Positions 25,461-39,349 are shown, numbered from the stretch's first letter. The stretch: DNA of 64,000 nucleotides from Anseranas semipalmata (GCA_013399115.1 VXAA01004301.1:502085-566084), one strand, 5' to 3'. Notes: a model not told the origin generated them from the sequence alone. Made by a program: numbers and translations.

Positions 25461-28400
25461 TATTTCAGCTAGCAGTGAAGATGCCTCCAAATTGCTTATT
25501 CACATGGTCAAATGCATGCCCTTGCTTTAACTGCATTACACCAGGAACAGATTTCACTCGGATGAGTATTCACATCATCTAAATACATATATCAGACATA
25601 GATGCCTGTCTAATATAGCCAGCTTTGCTGGGTGAGTACTCTGTATAACTCTTACATTTATATCTGGTCCCTAATCAGGGCCCATTGAGATAATGTGAAC
25701 AAGCCCCTTCCTGCCCTGCTTGTGGGATCTACTCAAGTTCCCCCAAGTCCCTAATGGCATTTGTAGGAGTGAATTTTGTCTTCTCTACTGTCCATAAACG
25801 TATGTCCGTAATATGCCTGTACTCTGTCTAGTCACTTCACCATCAGCCCAACTCCTCTCTGACTAAAACCAAAAGTAAAATTGCCATTGCCTTACAAAAG
25901 AGAAGGGTTTAGGCCAATATTTTCAGTTTAATGGAAATGTTCTTCTATTAAGATATAAAAAATTTTGAAAAAATTCTACTGTTAATCTCATCAAATCACA
26001 TGAAGAAAAAATCCATTGAAACATATTTTGATGACAACAAGAAAAATTAGGACTTGCCAAAGCACTGCAAGAAGCTTCCTCTTATCCCAGAAATAACTTC
26101 TATGGTAAACCTTCAAGATGGAGTTAACCTCTGAAATCCTTTACTGTTTCCTTCCAATTTTGTGTTCCCCCCCCCCCTTCAAATTCTATGCAAAGTTTTG
26201 CTCTGCTACAACTTTCCAAAAGTTGTTTTATTGTCAAAAGAAGTGAGATCTCTCCCCTCTTAATTCTTTAAGTCCCTGCAGCCCTTAAATGCATGCATGG
26301 CTCACATTGACTGGATGGTCCAACCCTTAACGTTGTCTTCTGTACCCAGAGAACTTCTTGTTTACTTTCATGATATTTTTTCCCCTTCTTTTGGGGTTGG
26401 TCTTGCTTTGTGAGACTAAAGAACTGAGAGGTGAAGGCAGCAGAAGCTCCAGCATGTGCCTAAAGAGCCTCTGCTGCTCTCTGCAGAGCAGAGGTTTAAT
26501 AATGAAGGTCACCCCAGTAAATTAATGATGAATCTATGTTTTTTTATACAGAAGAAATGTCTCTTCTTCAAAATACAGAACTGCAGGAGTTGTTCTCATG
26601 GATAACCAAAAAAAAAAAAAAAAAGTGGAAGTAGATGTCCTGGCCGTCATTTTTACTAAATAGCTCTCAGTATTTAATTTGAACAAAACATAGGACATGG
26701 AGTTGCTTCACCCTAGTGGCATTTATTTAAGTGAAAGCATTCCCATAACTTTCTATTTACCTATTATATATATTTTTATATAATTGGGTGATAAAATGCA
26801 TTTACCATCAATACCATACTCAATCTAGCAGCCAGCTTGTTCATGCAGAAAACCTATAGCTCCTCTCTCCTTGAGCTGCTTGCTGAGTGCAGCTTGAGAA
26901 GCTGTTTCCCTAGGCTCCCAATTAGCTGCCTACCTGAGCTGTCTTCTCAATCGAGATCAGAAATCCATAATTCCCTCCATATGTCTCCCTGCCAAGTGCT
27001 GCACTTTAATTTACATTTCCAGCAGTATCCTATGTAAGTGGTTTGCCTGCCTGGTCATACCATGGAAAGTTTTGCCAGGCCGGTGAGCCCATCGCGGGCT
27101 GCAGGAGTTCTGCTGAAGCTCCTGCATCCTCTGACCACTGAGACGTTTTGTCTCCAGTTCTCCTGGGCTGCAGGATGCTCACATGGTCTGTAGCTGAGCT
27201 GGATTTCTTATAGCACAGTGGTACCTGTTGGCGGTGGCTGGGCTGGAGCAGAGCTGGGTATAGTGCTGGTTCCCCCGCTGGGATGCAGGTCAGCACCAGA
27301 GCACAGGCATCTATGGGCAAAAAATTAAAGGAAAGAATTTCTCAAGTTTCTACTGCTATATTTCATAATTTTTGTTATTTAGGTCTGTTGGGCAGCTGCT
27401 CAGTATCTGAAACTTATTTCTAGACAGAGAGATTCTGGTAATGAACTCCCACTTAACTGATGATCAACTTCTAAAAACAATTGCTCTGGTATTAATGATT
27501 CAGAGGTATTTGTTTTTTTTTTTTTTTCTTCATTTATCTACATACTTAGGTACACCAGACTTATCAGACCAACTCTGACAGCATCATCTGTTGCCTCCCA
27601 ATAATACTGTAGCCTGAGATCATAATCCTCAGACTAAAATTAATGCACAACATTAAACTTGCAGCAAAGCGTGGCTGTTGCAGTTGACACTGTCTGTGTA
27701 AGGCATATTTGGCCCTATATTTTGAAATACATGAACTCTTAAATGCACCAGAAACACAAAGGAACAGGCAGCAAAGCCTCTGATGGGAAGACAAGTTGCA
27801 ACCCAGAAAAACCACAGGACTGCTGGAGCGAAGGCAAGGTGAAGGAAAAGGGTCCACCCTGGAGACTACCGATGGCAAGGGGAATGTTTATTTCTCTGTG
27901 AACTCAGGAGTTTCCTGTGCTGTAAGGAGTTCATTGTTTGAGTTTGTCTTGAATAGAAATTGGGCTATAAAAGGGCTATTTGGTGCTTTTGGTCTGCTTT
28001 CTTTAAGGAAAAAGAAATTACTGGCTGATCCACTTTCAAGTTCAAGCCAATGCAGGGTCCAGCTATAGGAGATGTACACACATACATGCATGTACTCAAG
28101 CTATCTGCATTTTCATTAACAGACAAGCAAAACCATTGCAGTTCTGAAGCATTCCACTTTAATCTTTTGCCCAGACCACATAGCTGGAGATAACTATGAG
28201 AAAAGGAGCAATTACAGTTAATCAATAATCCTCAAATGGCAGCAATTAAAATTCTAAAAAAAAAAATATTAAAAAGAAAGATGGCAAGGTAATGGCAAAT
28301 CATCCATCAGCCATTCAGAGCATTTTGCAGATCTCAACTTGAAGAAAGGAGGAGTTTTTAATTAAATCATCGTCTGAGGACACCATTGATCCTTCATGTT

Positions 28401-28799
28401 AGACAATTTAGAGTGTAAGAAACAGCTTTGAATGGCCATAATCATAAAAGATGTGTTTGTTTTCCCCCAAAATGAGCCCCTTGCCTGGCTATATAAAAAA
28501 GATGATTCTGCTGAAACAATATGGGAGAGCTTTCTGCTTTTAAATGATCTAATTTCCATCTCCTTTGCTGAGTTAATTTAGTGCAGTAACATATGCATTT
28601 GTTTCCAAATAAAGCCATTTGTAGATAGCATTTCCTGTATAGTTTCATCCCTGCCCCAGATAGATAAAAGCAGTGAAAGACAGTTCGGCAGGACTCTTCT
28701 GCCGTCTCCATGACATCAGAAACTTCAACAGCTCGACTTAGGGAGTGCTTATCATCAGTTACAACCAGGGCACAAATTTCATTTTTAAGCTTTTTGGAG

Positions 28800-29160
28800 G
28801 CTCAGCTCTGGGGGAGCCCCCGTGAGTCCACGTGTCTTGAAGGGGCAGCATGGGTGGATGTGTCCTTAGAGAGGTCACTCAATGGTTTCAGAAATGATGG
28901 CTGATGAGGAGGGGGCCCCAACCCATCCAACAGCTGGCCAAAGGCTGGGGGAGGTGGAGCTGGAGATGGTCCCCAGGGCTGCCCAATCTGCCTCATCAGC
29001 AGGTTAAAGTGGCCCCAGGTGATGGGCTGGGGTATTTGCAGGTTTTTTCTGGGTGGGACGAGCATGATGTCTTCTTGGCAAAGCCTGAAGACCCACTGAT
29101 TTTAGAGGGAGCAAGATCCAATAGGAGGCTTGTGGAGGCTCCTTGCACGCTGCTGCCCTG
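28800..29160. other. GC-rich patch with no recognised gene
   Basis: This patch is clearly richer in G and C than its surroundings, with purine-rich GGGG and GGTGG words on the plus strand. A GGGGG/CCCCC inverted pair lies near 28810. Frames on both strands stay open for 85-87 codons, but their Pro, Gly and Trp richness reflects base composition. It could be an old, diverged retroelement remnant; I cannot assign it. Confidence 0.3.
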
Positions 29161-29281
29161 AGTACAGTGCTTGACTGGCAGGGAAAAGCAGGAGGTGTGC
29201 ATTTTGATCCTCACTGTCTGGCCAGCAAAATGCAGTCCTCCCTGAAGCTGGGAGCATCGATCTTCACAGCAAAGGGTAAGG

Positions 29282-29316
29282 TTTTTTTTCTCTCTCTCTT
29301 TTTTTTTTTTTTTTTC
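29282..29316. repeat. Poly-T/(TC)n tract
   Basis: A T run, then TCTCTC, then a longer T run. Low complexity. Confidence 0.85.
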
Positions 29317-31790
29317 TTACATTGTTCCCTCTGTGGCAGTAGGGCTGATGGTTTATTGGATCAGAGACTGTTAACTGCTGTGTCTGGGGCCTGAGATAAC
29401 TGGAGTGGTTGGCCAGGAGATGTGTAACCTCCTGTGTGTTAAAACTGGAAGGGCTCAGGTCTGACAGAATGTCGTATGACTAAAAATGGTGTGGTGGTGT
29501 TAATGTCCAGCTCAGTGCTGGAGGCTGGTGCAAACTGGGGGGTGGCTCAGGTGTGGGTCAGGGATCTCTGTTTCCCTGTATCCCCAAATTCTCTGAGATA
29601 GACAGCAGGTTAGAGAGCTGCCCTCTTTGTTATAAAACATCTACAGTTGTATTGAACCTGGTGGGAGTGCTTACAGGAGAGACATTAAGCATTCATGCGA
29701 GCATTTGCAAGGTGAGGCATTTGACCTCTCTCTGCCTGGTTTCCCTGCCCAGCTGTACAGCAGAGCCATTAACGTGACCCACTTGTGTCAGAAGGAAAAG
29801 ATATTTGCAGTGTCTATCTCTAGCTGACTTGGGCCATCAAAGATGGGCACCTCTTGAGACACATGTACCTCTTTTTCTTGTAATCTGCACCTGTATTAGA
29901 TGCCTGGGGCAGCCTGAAGGGAGACACTATGAATTGCCACATCTGTCCCTTTCCTCTGCAGTCACCTACAGTCATAGCTCCCAAAGTATGCCCAGGGAGC
30001 AGGTCCTGCTGTCAGGGAGTGGGCAGGGATTACAAACCAAATACTTGCCTTCCTTTGCTTATCTAGTTGCTAAATAGCTCCAGCAGCAATTTCTGTCGTG
30101 TCCCCTGTGCTCAGGGCTTGTGCTGTGAGGGCCATGGATTCACCTCAAGGTGCAGCCTTCACATTAAACTCAGCACACCTGAAACTGCCATTTGACCAGC
30201 CAAAAAGCTTTATATTCAATATATGCACTGGGACAGGTCCAAACACTGCTTTCCTGTTCATTCTCCATTTGTTTAAATGGAAACCTGTGAATAATTTCTT
30301 TGTCTGAAAGAGTAAGATGAGTTATTTCTAGCTGGGAGAGGAAAGAATGACTTATAGATTTAGTCTTGTTCTGTAGCACATTGTGCCACTCCACTGGAGG
30401 GTATTAACATGAAATCAACAAGCTAAACCTCATGGTGCAATTAACAAAAAGTTATCATCTTGCCTCAAAATGTATCCCTGTAATGGATGTTATATCTTTG
30501 CCAGTTCTTAGTCTCCTGGAAGCCATTTGAGCAAGGGCAAGCTCTTTAATAAAGCAAGGTTGGCTCGTAGTGGAGGAGTGTTGGAGAGGAGCAATCACAA
30601 ATGTGCAGGTTATTCCCTTTACAGAAAAGTGTTTTTCTTTTCCCTCCTACTCCCGCATGTATCCAGCACTGCTGACGTACAAACTATGAGGCATTTGTTT
30701 GTGCTTCCCTGTTTGTTGCTTTGCCAGAGCATGCGGCTCTTGGCATTGACAGCCCATCTCTGTCCAAAACACTGAACTTTCATCTGAGATGATCTTTTCT
30801 CCTTTTTGAGTCATGCCTGCATAAAACCCCATCAAATTTTGCTGCTGGCTGCCTGGAAACCCTCCTTGGGGCTTTTCCAAGGCTGATGAGGAGGCATGAG
30901 CAGGATCAAACTGATGTTGAGTCCTGTGTTATGCTTGCAGGCAAGAAAAGGTCTTATCTGAAGACCATGACCAGAAACACTTCAGAAAGATGGAAGTCTC
31001 TCTCTTTCCTTCTTTTTTTTTTTTTCTTCTTTAATTTTCTCAAGGGTTTCTGTTGAAGCCTCTCAAGTTACCAAACACTAAACATTCCCCTGTGGTTTTT
31101 GATGTTCTTTGATTGCTGTATGGTTGCAGGGCAAGGAGAGACACAACCACTCATAAAGGCAAACTGATAAAAAGGGGGAGACCTCTCTGTGACAGCTGAT
31201 GTTCTCGTTACCTGGGCTAAATCAGACTGGCAGCCAGAGACAACTTTCTTTGTCCTCCTTTTGACCAAAAAGGCAGTGCCTGTGTCTTCATCCTGAAGAA
31301 GCAACAACTGGTTCTTCTGGTTGGCTCTGGGCTCCCAAGACATGTAAGGACATAGTGAGCCTAAGGAAACAGAATCAAATCCCTAAGACTTGAGTTTTTT
31401 GAATAAGTTTAAGTGATTTGCTTGATTATGGATCATTAACAGCAATGAAGCAGGGAGGATGTGTTAGGAGTTGTGGTAGAGTGTGCATGAAGTTGGATAT
31501 GTTGGAGGAGCTGAGTCTGTACTATGAACTTAGAGGCAGTGGCTGCACGCAAGGATGAATCCCAAACAGGGGTAAATGAAGACACGAAAGCCCTGTGAGC
31601 CTGGTCCAGGAAATCTCTGGCAATAACATTTTTTGGAGTCCTTTAAATGCCAGCCCCTTAGGCCCTGAAACAGCTAACTGCAGAAAAGCACGAGAAGACC
31701 CAGGAAGCAATGGCAGAAGTGGGATACAGAGTGTGCATCACATTTAATACTGCACAGGAATTTCTCTTGCTGATATAAAATTGAAATAAG

Positions 31791-31813
31791 TTTTTTTTTT
31801 TTTTTTTTTTTTT
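31791..31813. repeat. Poly-T tract (23 T)
   Basis: An uninterrupted run of 23 T. Confidence 0.9.
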
Positions 31814-32609
31814 GGTTTCTAACTTAGTACTCAACAGATGTGCAACTGTTGACAGTGAAACGCCCACTAAAATTACTATATTTCTAATGATTCACCATAA
31901 CAAGATTACTTCCCTTGCAGAGCACTTGTCTCAGAAACACCCAAGGAAGCAGAACCACTGTAATAACCAGACTGTAGCACAGAGTTTACACTTGTTTCCT
32001 CACCACAGGCAAAGCAGCACCTCAGGACCTGCCTCATGAGTGTCCCAGTGCTCCTTTCCTTGCAACAGGACAGGGGCGGACTGGTGAGGAGATGCTAAAT
32101 CTGTATGTAGCTTCTTCCTTACTTCATTCTTTCCTCCTTTAGCAGGGAAGGGCGTTTGGCTTGAAGATCACCCAGTGCTTCCAGCTTGGCAGTCCCGCAG
32201 AGGGAGAGCAATACCCAGCATATATAAATCTCTTCCCCTTTGCACACATCCACATTTGCTGTTCCAACGTGCTGGCCCTGCTGCCCTCTGGTTTCTCCCA
32301 GGCTCACAAAGACCCAGAAGACATCAAAATAAGGATGACTCTTTCCATTGATTTTTCACACACTCTGGATGAAACCTGAGATACGCTCTCAAAACACTCT
32401 CAGCGATGCTTCTTGGTTTCTCCTTTTCCTTTCTGCTTCAGTGCAAAGGTTAAAACAAGTGCCACTTTTGCTTGTAACGGATTTAAACAGGAGTGAAACT
32501 CAAAGGGAGCTTTGCCAGCAAGCTTTGCTTTCCCACCCAGCAGGAATGAGCCGTGTGGCAAATTGTTTGTTAAATTGAATCTCACGTTCTGTGCTCCAAC
32601 AGAAGCAAA

Positions 32610-32800
32610 ACAAGAGGTGCCACAATTACAGCTTCATCCCCTGATTACCTGCCTCAGCGTGGAAGCAATAAGCACTCACAATTTGTCGCTGCACAGCCAA
32701 TTCATCTTTAAACTGAAATGGCTTCTTAATTGTATCTGTTAATAGTCTACTTCAATCAAAAATCACTCCGAGTCACTCCAGCTAGGCTAGCTGGGACCCC
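32610..32800. promoter_or_regulatory. Candidate conserved non-coding element
   Basis: The stretch is complex and repeat-free. It contains CACAATTACAG, TGATTACCTG, CTTAATTG, CTGTTAATAG and TCAATCAAAAATCA (homeodomain- and PBX-like words), with CpG at AGCGTGG, TGTCGCTG and CTCCGAG. It ends in a 7-bp-arm hairpin at 32778-32794 (CCAGCTA/TAGCTGG). Conservation cannot be tested here. Confidence 0.3.
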
Positions 32801-33300
32801 TGGCACTCAATTCTGCTGTTTAAGGGACTCGGATGAGGTTATTGTGTTTTTTTATTTATGTATATGATCAGCAAGGCAGGGCTGGCAGCTGTATAGACTT
32901 GGGTGCATCTGTATCACTTGGTATTAAGTAGGAGAGAAGACAGCTGGGATTATGGCTTAGTGTGTGTGGCTCCTTACAGCTTTTACTTGATTTGGGCAGA
33001 GTTGGGCTTGTGGATGGCAGAACTGGCTGGGAAGTGGGGAGGGTCTTGTGTTCTAATTTTGCAGTTTCTGTCAATGACATCAGTCATAAATTTCAAGGTG
33101 TTTTGCAGCATGGCTTCAGCTCTCATTTACTGGTGTAAGGTTGGTAAGTGGAGTAAGGGTGAACTTGTTTTCCAAGGCAAACTTGTGGGTGCGAAAGTCT
33201 GCAAGAATTTCCTGGTAGATGTTAAACCTCTTCCCATTTTGTGGCAGACTGATGCTAAATCTGCAGACTTCAGGGTTCAGCAGCTGAGTGCAGAATTGAA

Positions 33301-33347
33301 TGTTTTTTTTGTTTGTTCGTTTGTTTTTTGTTTTTTTTTGTTTTTTA
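33301..33347. repeat. T/TTTG-rich low-complexity tract
   Basis: About 46 bases are almost only T with single G, in TTTG-type spacing. Confidence 0.85.
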
Positions 33348-33508
33348 ATATTCTTTCCTCCCTGTCTCACAAGCCCCAGAGGAGGACTTCCCTCTCCCAA
33401 GGAGCAGCATCCTTCCCCAGGCACCAGGGCTGGCAGGAGAGAGAAGCTCTGAAACCTTTCTGAGCAGCAGCCTGATTAAAGCTACTGTTCTGACTTTTGT
33501 TCTGACTC

Positions 33509-33528
33509 TTTTTTTTTTTTTTTTTTTT
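33509..33528. repeat. Poly-T tract
   Basis: A run of 20 T. Confidence 0.9.
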
Positions 33529-33799
33529 AATTGTCGCTGGTTTAATTTGATGACAATTATTTGTCATGCATTTCAAAAGGTCATTTGGATGTTGCCATGT
33601 ACAACAGGTTTGTAATCCTTATTCAGGGCAGTAATGGCAGCAAGGCAAGGTGCTCTGGTCCTCACATAAGGCTTCATCTCACTAGCACTGCTGGGCACAG
33701 GGACACAGTGTGTCCGTGGACTGTACCCTCCAGTACCTGCTTTTCCAGCCTGTTAAATCACACTGCAGATCAATAGCAGACAAATGACTGGCTGCCAGT

Positions 33800-33935
33800 G
33801 GTTAGCACACGAGATTCTTTATTACCGCTTCTGCGCAAGTGCTACAATGGAGGGGGGGTGGTGAGATTAATTTGATTTCTCTCCTGGACAATAATTACCT
33901 GGCTACGCAAACCCTGCTGCCAGATATATATCTTA
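33800..33935. promoter_or_regulatory. Candidate conserved non-coding element
   Basis: It contains TTATTACCGCTTCTGCGCAAG, GATTAATTTGATT and ACAATAATTACCTGG, giving homeodomain-like cores, an ACAATA SOX-like word and four CpG in a short span, next to a G-run. No coding signal is seen. Confidence 0.2.
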
Positions 33936-35394
33936 AAATGCCTTTTTGGTTTAGCATCTCTGAACAGAGCATTTCATCTCCCCTTGCAAACTGCTTGCTG
34001 TAAGTACAGTTCAAAGGCTTCAGAATGATTACTGGCAATGAAGAACCTAATGCAGTAACTGAAGAGGAGGTTTGCTGGGAGAGATGCATCAGCGAGTCTA
34101 GGATCTGCTGCATGGCCATGTAAGCCATTTAAGAAAATGGCAAGTGCTGGGGGCACAAGAAGCCATTTTGCAGCAGGGAAACTGCACCAGGAGGCAACAG
34201 AGCTCAGCTCCTAATTCCCGTAGAAACCTTGATGCCCTTTCACCTCACAAGTGAGGCTTCCTAACTACTGAAGGGAGGTTTTCTTGCTTCTTGGAGACTT
34301 TCCCTGGCTGCTTTGACCTCTGGGAGCAGGAAACACAAAAGTTCCGCAGGCTCAGGACAAGTTTCTTTGCTTCAGCTCAGGCGTGCAAATATCACCGTGC
34401 ATCATGCCTCCACTGCTGGGCATTGGTGCTTTGGCTCTGGCACAGCTTGGCAGTCGGAGCACTTCCAGCAAATAAACAAAGCTGCTCTGAGACTTCCTCC
34501 CTCCTCTCTCTGCCAGCCTCCTAAGGACAGGCGATGTACATAGCTCCATCCTCTGCTGTGAAGTTTGCTCCTCTGTTTGTGTGTTTGTATTTGTGTGCTC
34601 TGTTTGCACTGTAGGAAAACTCCCTTCCCTGCTCCTGTGTGTGCTGCCCCATGCAGCCTGGCTTCCTTAGCACTGAGCAGCTGTAGCCTCTTCCTCTGCA
34701 TTTTCTTTTTTTCCTCCGTTGATGAATCGCTTCATACAACAACCAGCTCCCCGCCCTGTCTCTGACCTGCGCAATGGCCACAGACATTCAGCCTGCGATT
34801 TCTCTTGCTCCTTGCCTCCTCTGAACTTGTCTCTTATGCCTGAAACCTGGCCATTTATCAGTAAGCGAGAACTGCCATGCAGCAGGCCAGTCAAATATTG
34901 TAACAGATTAGTGTTCGCACTCATTTAGCAGAAAACCTATTTTGGCACAAAGTCTCATCTCCTCCACAGTGTCAATGTCACTCGGGTACCCTGAAGTTGT
35001 CTCAATGCCTTCTCCAGTCTTAGGGTTTGATTCAGGCCCCAAACATCTTGTTAAAGCTAAGCGGAAGAGTAAATCAACCACTTCACTTCACTTTGCAAAT
35101 CCCAGCACAGAAAATCAGTCTTTTTATTTTCAATGCCCTTTGCAGAAGCCCTGTTGTGTCTGTGCTGAGGTCAGCTTGCTGAGCCCACCTGGTGCACAGG
35201 GAATGGGGTGGCTTTGGCCCATCCTTTAAATGTATTGGGTGCATGGGTAGGGTTTAACCTGCTAATGCTGCATGGAGAAAGCCAGGAGCAAGAACTGCTG
35301 AGCTTTTGCACTGCTACAATGCAGCTGTGAGGCTTGTCCATCCCTGCTTGGGCCTTGGGAGCGTTGTAACAGCCCCAGGGTCCAGCCGTTGGTG

Positions 35395-35600
35395 GTTTTT
35401 CAAAGCAGACTGGATGAAGGCTCGATGATATGTGTAAGGCAAAATAATTTGGTCACCTTATTTGCATTTATCTCGTGCCAGACGCACCAATAAACAGAAG
35501 AAACGTTGGATGAAGACCAGAGGAGTTTGCAATTAACACATTAAACAGATTGACCGATGGCAGGATCAAAAGCATTGCAGCCAAAAGCAGAGTAGGAAAA
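35395..35600. promoter_or_regulatory. Candidate conserved non-coding element with octamer word
   Basis: ATTTGCAT near 35461 is the POU octamer in reverse. Around it are GCTCGATGATATG, ATCTCGTGCCAGACGC, AACGTTGG and GACCGATGG, so five or six CpG survive in an AT-rich setting, along with AATTAACACATTAAACAG. No gene is recognisable. Confidence 0.25.
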
Positions 35601-36922
35601 GAACCACACATGTGATGTGACTGTGGCTCTGTGTTGACAATTTGATTTATGTGAACTTTAAAGGCCCATAGGAAGCTGATGCTGCCATGTAAGCGCCTTC
35701 TCTTTTCATGTAAACTGCTTCCCCCAGTCTGGCACCAAGCAGATAATTTCTCTCTCCTCCATGTCTTTTTATAACTGTGTAATCTGCAGTATCTGATTCC
35801 TGCCTTTACTGTGTACCCACTCTCTGCTAAGCAAGATTTTGTACGTGTGCCAGGCAGAATTTTGTTGACAAAAATCAGTTTGTCACCAGAATTGTGTGTA
35901 TGCCTGATGAAGTGCCTTTAACTGACAGAATGCTTTTAGTTGCATGAATTTAGTCAAATATATGGTATTAAGTGGATTAAACTGAGAATTTCATCAGAGG
36001 TTTTCCTCTAAGGAAAGAAATCCATTGATCCTCTCTGAAGTGGGAGAGAACCGTGCAGACAGATGTACTTATTCAACGAACAAGTCTGCCATAGTCTTAG
36101 AATTGCTATAGTGCTATATCAGGGCATGATGAAGCACGGCAAAGTAGTGAATTTGCTAATTTCTAGCACAAAGGGGCTGGAGGGTGGAGGTTTGGGACCA
36201 GAGGTTTTCCATGAGATGTGGCACCATGTGTGACCTGGCTGCTGTGTGCTGTCCCTATGACCCTCACTGGCAAGGGGAGGGAATGGGACTTATATGGGGA
36301 AAAAAATTTCATGATGAAGAATTGTGTCTGGCAAAACAGGGTGTGTGTAAGAAATTAATGTTGTTTTGGTTAGCTGTTTCCTCTGAGCTGCGAGTTGGTA
36401 TTTGTATAATTAAAACATGGGAAATGCCAACAGGTATGTTTGGGAAGTAAAAAAGAAAATAAACCCTCACACTTCTTTTAAGCTTACTATTGAATTTATA
36501 TATAAAAACATAGTGTCATGCTGGTGCTGCTTTCCATTAGGGTGGCTTTTCTTTTGCCAACTGAGTTGTCTCCAAAATAAAAAACCAGTGTTGAAATTAA
36601 AGCACATTAATATAGCTAATTTGTAAATAAAAAGCAGAGTTAGCCAGACAGAGTGGAAACATAAACAGAGACCAAATGTTATAATATAATGAAAGAGGAT
36701 GCTCCTCTTTAGGGAAAGAATATCATCCCTCTGCATGCTCACAGGAACAGAGCAGTAGGCTCGTAGGCTGGTGGTCTATCAGAAATGCCCCTGCCTAATA
36801 CTGCAAGTATTGAGATAGTCTGTTGATTTGAATGCTCATCAATTATAAAAAGCATTTTGGAGGTTCACGGTCCATGGCAGTTAACCATGTGAAAGATCTT
36901 CCTGGGAATAATTCTCATTTTT

Positions 36923-36941
36923 GGGGGGGGTGGGGGGGTGG
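36923..36941 (+). other. G-tract, possible G-quadruplex
   Basis: Eight G, T, seven G, T, two G. Such a run can fold as a quadruplex on the plus strand. It is short and isolated. Confidence 0.4.
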
Positions 36942-37219
36942 TTTTTGTGTCTTTTTTCTATTATTTTTTTATAATTGCATTGCAAATCTCCTGCCAATCC
37001 CTAGCAGCGGGGAGAAGGGAGTCAAAATCTCCATCTCTTCCCCTGAAAAATGTCTGATTTCATGGAGGTGGTTTGAGGTTTTAATAACTTGCAACACAGA
37101 AGCAGAGAGGATACGGTCACAGCCACATAATTTAGGGGATGTGGCTGAGTGTTGCTGCTTTCCTGTAAGGAGAGCTTTGAATAGGTATTAAGACAGAGAT
37201 TATTCAGTACAATGCACTT

Positions 37220-37560
37220 GAGCCGTGCAGGGAAGTGAGGGAAGAATTAATTGACACCTGGATGCATCGGGGACAGGAACGGTGACAACAGATGATAAAT
37301 GAAAGGCGCAGCAGTGAGAGCAGATGTATGCTGGAAGGACAACATGATAAATGTGCATCTTGATATTTACAGTGCCTGAGAAAGCACTCCCCATCTGATA
37401 CAAGTTCAGTAACTGCAGTAATGTTTGAGGTATGATGGTGACTTGATTGATTTAATTAGCTCTCATAAACGGCATTGAGGATAGTTCAACAACAAGCAAA
37501 GGAGAGTCTCGCTAAAGCGTTGCATGTTAATTGCTTGATGATTTGTGTTATGGGACAGCT
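37220..37560. promoter_or_regulatory. Candidate conserved non-coding element
   Basis: Homeodomain-type TAATT cores appear near 37247 (ATTAATTGAC), at 37453 (TTTAATTAGC) and near 37527 (GTTAATTGC), together with two GATAAATG words and a few CpG (CATCGG, AACGGT, GGCGCA, AACGGC, CTCGCT, AGCGTT). There is no repeat character and no convincing frame. It has an enhancer-like texture; this is inference only. Confidence 0.3.
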
Positions 37561-39349
37561 CTTTTGCATAAGTACAAATTAGATGGAGAGTTGTTTGGAA
37601 ATACTGATGCCTACCCTTGTGGGGAGCAGCGGCTGCCCTTCCCTTGGCAGCACAGGCTCTGTGAGCCCCACGGGTGTCTGCAGCCCCAAGCCAGGCTCTG
37701 GCCACAGCCTGCAGGGCTCCTTCGCTGCTGCTGTGCACGCGTGAGTAGGAGGGGCCTTGCAAATCCATACCCTTATTAAAGCTTATGAATTATTCTTTTG
37801 ATCTGCATTGACTACGAGGAGTGAGCAAGCTGGCCCAGGTAAAATTAAAATTGCCCCTACAGCTAAATCTACTCAAATAACATATATTTTTTTAACCTTT
37901 CTCATAATAGTGTTTTAAAACTCAGTTTGGTGCTTTCAAACTGACAAACTTTGGTCAAAAGTGAATTTCCTGCCCATGATTTTTCTTCTGCATAATAAGT
38001 AGCTAAACCTGATATTGCCTGACTCAGGTGGGAGTTCCCTGCCTCTACCCTGGGCTGCAGCACTGTTTATAACATTGCGCATTTGGCATGGCATTTCCTG
38101 TGCCAGACACAAGCTTTGTGCCGAGCTCTTTGGAGAGGTCTTCGCTGTCCTTGGGAGAGATCAGTCTGTCATAAACTGGTAGGAAGAGGTGTTTATTTTC
38201 CCCTCGCCCAGGTAAGGAGGTAGAAGCAAATGCAGAAGATTGAGATATGGGGTGGCCCAGAGGGACAGCGTTACGGACACTGGAAATGGGGAGAAGCAGG
38301 AGCTATATGGCATTGCCTAATCCTGCTGGGGGAAGGCTGGGGCAGAGGCTGGAGGTGTTGGCATGTCCTTGCTGAGGGCAGGACTGCAGGGCTGTCCAGA
38401 TCCCCTCTTCTCAAGAAAGGGTCTTGTGTCCCCTCCGTAATGCTTGTCACAGCAACTCATCACACAGCAAATCCAGGGCCAAGCCTGGAAACTCTGCATG
38501 TCCAGGAGAAGGGCTGCTGTAAGAAATCACATCTCTTAATTATAATTTTTTTAATGGAGAATAGGAAACATTTGTGCCTATGTAACACAGTGTGAAAAAG
38601 GGGCTTGTCTGATCACCTTGCCCAAGTTGTTAGGGGGAAGCCAGGGCATGGTGAGAGAGCTGGTGTGTACTGGAGAGGGACGTTTTGGGATTGTACTTCT
38701 GCAGACCCAAAGGGATGGTATCTCCACCTTAGGGAGGTGCTGGGGAGGAAGGCTGCCACTGCCATGAGGTGGAGAGAATGCGGTTATTTTTGTGGGTGAG
38801 AAGAAATATGAGATAGCACTTGTCTTTGTGGTGGAGAGAAATCAGGCTGTGTGTTTATGGATGCAGTGTGGAATAGGCGTGTCTTCTACAAGCTACACCT
38901 TCTGATTACACAGGTCACTGAACTTCGTTTAACCTGCAGCTTTGGGATTGTGATGGCATTAGAGGGGGCTGAGGAAGGAGCTCCTCTCCCTGGAGAAATT
39001 CTAAGATGTTGGCCTGTTTTGCCCTGAAGTGAGGCAAAACAAGATGAAAACACTCAATTTTTGCAAAGGCGAAAAACCATTTTGTCTTCATTTTATTATA
39101 GTTTTTTACTCAGGGAGGAAACAGTGATGGAACTACAAGTGATGTGAGTGGATTAGCTGTCATCTGCTGGCGAGGGACTGAGTCCATGAGGACAACCAGC
39201 TGCCAGGAATGAGGAATCTCTACCTTTTACTATTTCAAAGGCTAGACACTTGGGTGTTGTTAGGAGATTTTCATATGTTTTAACCAAAATGACCTTTTTT
39301 TGTGCAAAACAACAGGATTTCTGCACAAAATCCAGGGCCACTCTGGGGA

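Larger units (their letters stand above)
25461..32609. other. Non-coding stretch apart from items listed
   Basis: Apart from the GC-rich patch at 28800-29160 and homopolymer tracts, nothing recognisable is seen. Poly-C near 26167 and poly-A near 26609 are simple tracts. Confidence 0.55.

Noticed and set aside
28802..29161. Overlapping 85-87 codon frames on both strands
   Set aside because: Pro, Gly and Trp richness on both strands reflects GC-rich sequence and not coding.
32903..33463. 186-codon plus-strand frame
   Set aside because: It runs through a T/G low-complexity tract (poly-Phe/Val) and has no protein-like conservation cues.
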